A stretch of DNA of 64,000 nucleotides, taken from assembly GCF_019039255.1 (NCBI RefSeq), contig NZ_CP077062.1, positions 2,666,001 to 2,730,000 of the forward strand, given 5' to 3'. Origin of the DNA: Nocardioides panacis (lineage in GTDB: Bacteria > Actinomycetota > Actinomycetes > Propionibacteriales > Nocardioidaceae). The position numbers were made by a program, and so were the translations under genes. The notes under the pieces were generated by a model, which saw nothing but the letters and a program-made list of their open reading frames with translations, made no database searches and was not told where the DNA came from. This document shows positions 61,812 to 64,000 of the stretch, piece after piece (position 1 is the stretch's first letter; each line of letters starts with the position of its first letter).

Positions 61812-64000
61812 GTGCCCCGCATCGCCCTGCTGTCCACCTCGGACACCGACCTGCTGTCCGCCCGCGCGTCCGGTGCCGACTTCCTGCTCGCCAACCCGGG
61901 CCGCTCGTCCCACGCCGAGATGGCCGGGCTGGAGCACTGCGACCTCGTCGTCGCCCGCATCCTGGGACGCCCCGAGGACCTGTGCAGCGGGTTCGAGCGG
62001 ATCCGCGACGCCGGCGTGCCGATGGTCGTGGTGGGCGGCGAGCGCGAGCCGAGCGCCGAGCTGATGGAGCGGTCGACGGTGCCGGTCGGCACCGCCGTGC
62101 AGGTGCACCGCTACCTCGCCGAGGGCGGGCCGGCCAACCTGGCGCAGCTGCACGCGTTCGTCTCGGACACCGTGCTGCTCACCGGTGACGCGTTCGAGCC
62201 GCCGGTGGCGCTGCCGTCCTGGGGGGTGCTGCCCCGCGCGTCGACGGCGACCGGTCCGCGGGTCGGGATCCTGTTCTACAAGGCGCACTTCGCCTCCGGC
62301 AACGACGCGTTCGTGCACACCCTCGCCGACGCGGTCGACGCCGCCGGTGGCGTCGGGGTGCCGGTCTACTGCTCCTCGCTGCGCGGGGCGCCGGCGGAGC
62401 TGCTGGCCGAGCTGGGCACGCTCGACGCGCTGGTCGTCACCGTGCTCGCCGCCGGCGGGACCAAGCCGGCGACCTCCAGCGCCGGCGGGGACGACGAGGC
62501 CTGGGACGTCGAGGCCCTCTCCGCCCTCGACATCCCTGTGCTGCAAGGGCTCTGCCTCACCTGGGACCGTGCGACGTGGGCGGCGTCCGACGACGGCGTC
62601 TCCCCGCTGGACGCGGCGACCCAGGTGGCCGTCCCCGAGTTCGACGGCCGGATCATCACGACGGCGTTCTCGTTCAAGGAGACCGACGAGGAGGGCCTGC
62701 CGCGCTACGTCGCCGACCCGGAGCGCTGCCGTCGGGTGGCGGGCATCGCGGTGGCGCACGCCCGGCTGCGGCACACTCCCCCGGCGGAGCGGCGGATCGC
62801 GCTCGTGCTGTCGGCCTACCCCACCAAGCACAGCCGGGTCGGCAACGCCGTCGGCCTGGACACCCCGGTGTCGGCGGTGCGCCTGCTCCGGGCGATGGCG
62901 GCGCGGGGCTACGACCTGGGCGAGGGCCTGCCCGGTCTGGACCGCAAGGACGACGCCGAGGCCGGCAACGCCCTGATCCACGCGCTCATCGACGCGGGCG
63001 GTCAGGACGAGGACTGGCTCACCGCCGAGCAGCTGTCCGGCAGCCCGGTGCGGATCCCGGCAGCGACGTACCGGAGGTGGTTCGCCGAGCTGCCGGCCGG
63101 GCTGCGCGAGGGCATGACCCGGCACTGGGGCGAGGCACCCGGCTCGTTGTACGTCGACGGGGACGACCTCGTGCTGGCCACCCTGCAGGCCGGCAACCTG
63201 GTGGTGCTGATCCAGCCGCCCCGCGGCTTCGGGGAGAACCCGGTCGCGATCTACCACGACCCGGACCTGCCGCCCAGCCACCACTACGTCGCGGCCTACC
63301 GGTGGCTGGAGAACGAGTTCGGCGCCGACGCGGTCGTGCACCTGGGCAAGCACGGCTCGCTGGAGTGGCTGCCCGGCAAGACCCTCGCCCTGTCGGACGG
63401 CTGCGCGAGCGACGCCGCGCTCGGGAACCTGCCGCTGGTCTACCCGTTCCTGGTCAACGACCCGGGTGAGGGCGCCCAGGCCAAGCGCCGCGCGCACGCC
63501 ACGATCGTGGACCACCTGGTCCCACCGATGGCCCGGGCCGAGGCCTACGGCGACATCGCCCGGCTCGAGCAGCTGATGGACGAGCACGCCAACATCGCGG
63601 CGATGGACCCCGCCAAGCTGCCGGCGATCCGCGCGCAGATCTGGACGCTGATCCAGGCGGCCCGGCTCGACCACGACCTCGGGCTTGGTGATGCAGCCGC
63701 ACGACCCAGCGACTCAGCGTTCGACGACTTCCTGCTGCACGTCGACGGCTGGCTGTGCGAGATCAAGGACGCCCAGATCCGGGACGGACTGCACGTCCTC
63801 GGGGACCCGCCGGTGGGCGAGGCACGGGTCAACCTGGTGCTCGCGATCCTGCGGGCCAACCAGGTCTGGGGCGGTCAGGCCAACGCCCTGCCGGGGCTCC
63901 GGTCGGCGCTGGGCCTGAAGGACTCCACCACGGGCTCGGGACAGGCGAGCACCGCGGAGGTGGACGCCGCCGAGGCGCTGGCCCGGGCGCTCGTGCTCGC
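61812..64000 (+). CDS. cobN: Cobaltochelatase subunit CobN, N-terminal 729 codons (runs off the window)
   Basis: GTG start at 61812 with a GAAGGAG ribosome site; the gene is open to the end of the window, so about 60% of a typical 1,200-aa CobN is seen. PRIALLSTSDTDLLSARAS, GGEREPSAELME, ILFYKAHFASGNDAFV, VLQGLCLTWDRATW, YPTKHSRVGNAVGLDTPVSAVRLL and the central HLGKHGSLEWLPGKTLALS (about 512-530) are diagnostic. A G6 run at 62221-62226 is in frame here (W-G-V). CobN inserts cobalt into hydrogenobyrinic a,c-diamide together with the ChlID-like partner encoded upstream. Confidence 0.95.
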   Translation, partial: MPRIALLSTSDTDLLSARASGADFLLANPGRSSHAEMAGLEHCDLVVARILGRPEDLCSGFERIRDAGVPMVVVGGEREPSAELMERSTVPVGTAVQVHRYLAEGGPANLAQLHAFVSDTVLLTGDAFEPPVALPSWGVLPRASTATGPRVGILFYKAHFASGNDAFVHTLADAVDAAGGVGVPVYCSSLRGAPAELLAELGTLDALVVTVLAAGGTKPATSSAGGDDEAWDVEALSALDIPVLQGLCLTWDRATWAASDDGVSPLDAATQVAVPEFDGRIITTAFSFKETDEEGLPRYVADPERCRRVAGIAVAHARLRHTPPAERRIALVLSAYPTKHSRVGNAVGLDTPVSAVRLLRAMAARGYDLGEGLPGLDRKDDAEAGNALIHALIDAGGQDEDWLTAEQLSGSPVRIPAATYRRWFAELPAGLREGMTRHWGEAPGSLYVDGDDLVLATLQAGNLVVLIQPPRGFGENPVAIYHDPDLPPSHHYVAAYRWLENEFGADAVVHLGKHGSLEWLPGKTLALSDGCASDAALGNLPLVYPFLVNDPGEGAQAKRRAHATIVDHLVPPMARAEAYGDIARLEQLMDEHANIAAMDPAKLPAIRAQIWTLIQAARLDHDLGLGDAAARPSDSAFDDFLLHVDGWLCEIKDAQIRDGLHVLGDPPVGEARVNLVLAILRANQVWGGQANALPGLRSALGLKDSTTGSGQASTAEVDAAEALARALVL

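Noticed and set aside
62221-62226. G6 run in cobN as another frameshift
   Set aside because: The frame reads PSWGVLPRAS and stays open with CobN motifs on both sides.

Overview
The window is about 72% GC by eye. Gene content, gene order and heavy use of ATGA/GTGA stop-start overlaps point to a mesophilic actinomycete, most likely of the Nocardioidaceae (Nocardioides-like). This placement is inferred from gene content; there is no rRNA or marker gene here to settle it.

Layout. (1) 1-25.4 kb is mainly the conserved actinobacterial zur / uppS / recO / era / Rv2365c-like / CBS-CorC / ybeY / phoH series. It is interrupted by inserted blocks: an alpha/beta hydrolase, gntK, a chimeric methyltransferase, a cupredoxin protein, an acyl-CoA dehydrogenase, leuA with a Leu-Leu-Leu leader peptide, a DUF222-HNH nuclease gene behind a 22-bp tandem array, transporter and acetyltransferase genes, two septum-formation-type lipoproteins, an ECF sigma/anti-sigma pair, and a tmsA-tmsB pair for 10-methyl fatty acids. 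(2) 25.5-42.9 kb holds a small membrane protein, a secreted copper-monooxygenase-like protein, a HIT hydrolase, a second sigma/anti-sigma pair, redox genes, the heat-shock set rsmE-dnaJ-hrcA with a CIRCE operator, a PadR/DUF1707 pair, DUF3097, hemW, a DUF559 gene between palindromic repeats, a long-chain acyl-CoA ligase and a MOSC protein. (3) 43.0-46.7 kb has a secreted low-complexity repeat protein, a membrane-protein/winged-helix pair and an aminoglycoside phosphotransferase-like gene. (4) 46.8-64.0 kb is a cobalamin region with three cobalamin riboswitches. They precede cbtB-cbtA-[2Fe-2S]-cobQ-cobK, the ChlID-like chelatase-cobO-cobBC-cobD operon, and cobN. cobL-cobM and cobG-cobH-cobIJ complete the set seen here. 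cobN runs off the end.

How the parts work together. The cobalamin genes cover most of ring contraction, methylation, cobalt insertion, adenosylation, amidation and aminopropanol-arm synthesis, plus a predicted cobalt importer (CbtAB), all apparently under B12 feedback. The leuA leader suggests attenuation by leucine supply. HrcA/CIRCE controls the chaperone gene block.

Quality warning. Seven genes appear frameshifted or tail-shifted by one extra base (DUF222-HNH tail, first septum-type lipoprotein, tmsA, hemW, DUF559, cobB-cobC, cobG). Six of these shifts fall in C/G runs of 6-7. This pattern suggests homopolymer insertion errors in the sequence, although real mutation or slippage cannot be excluded from the sequence alone.
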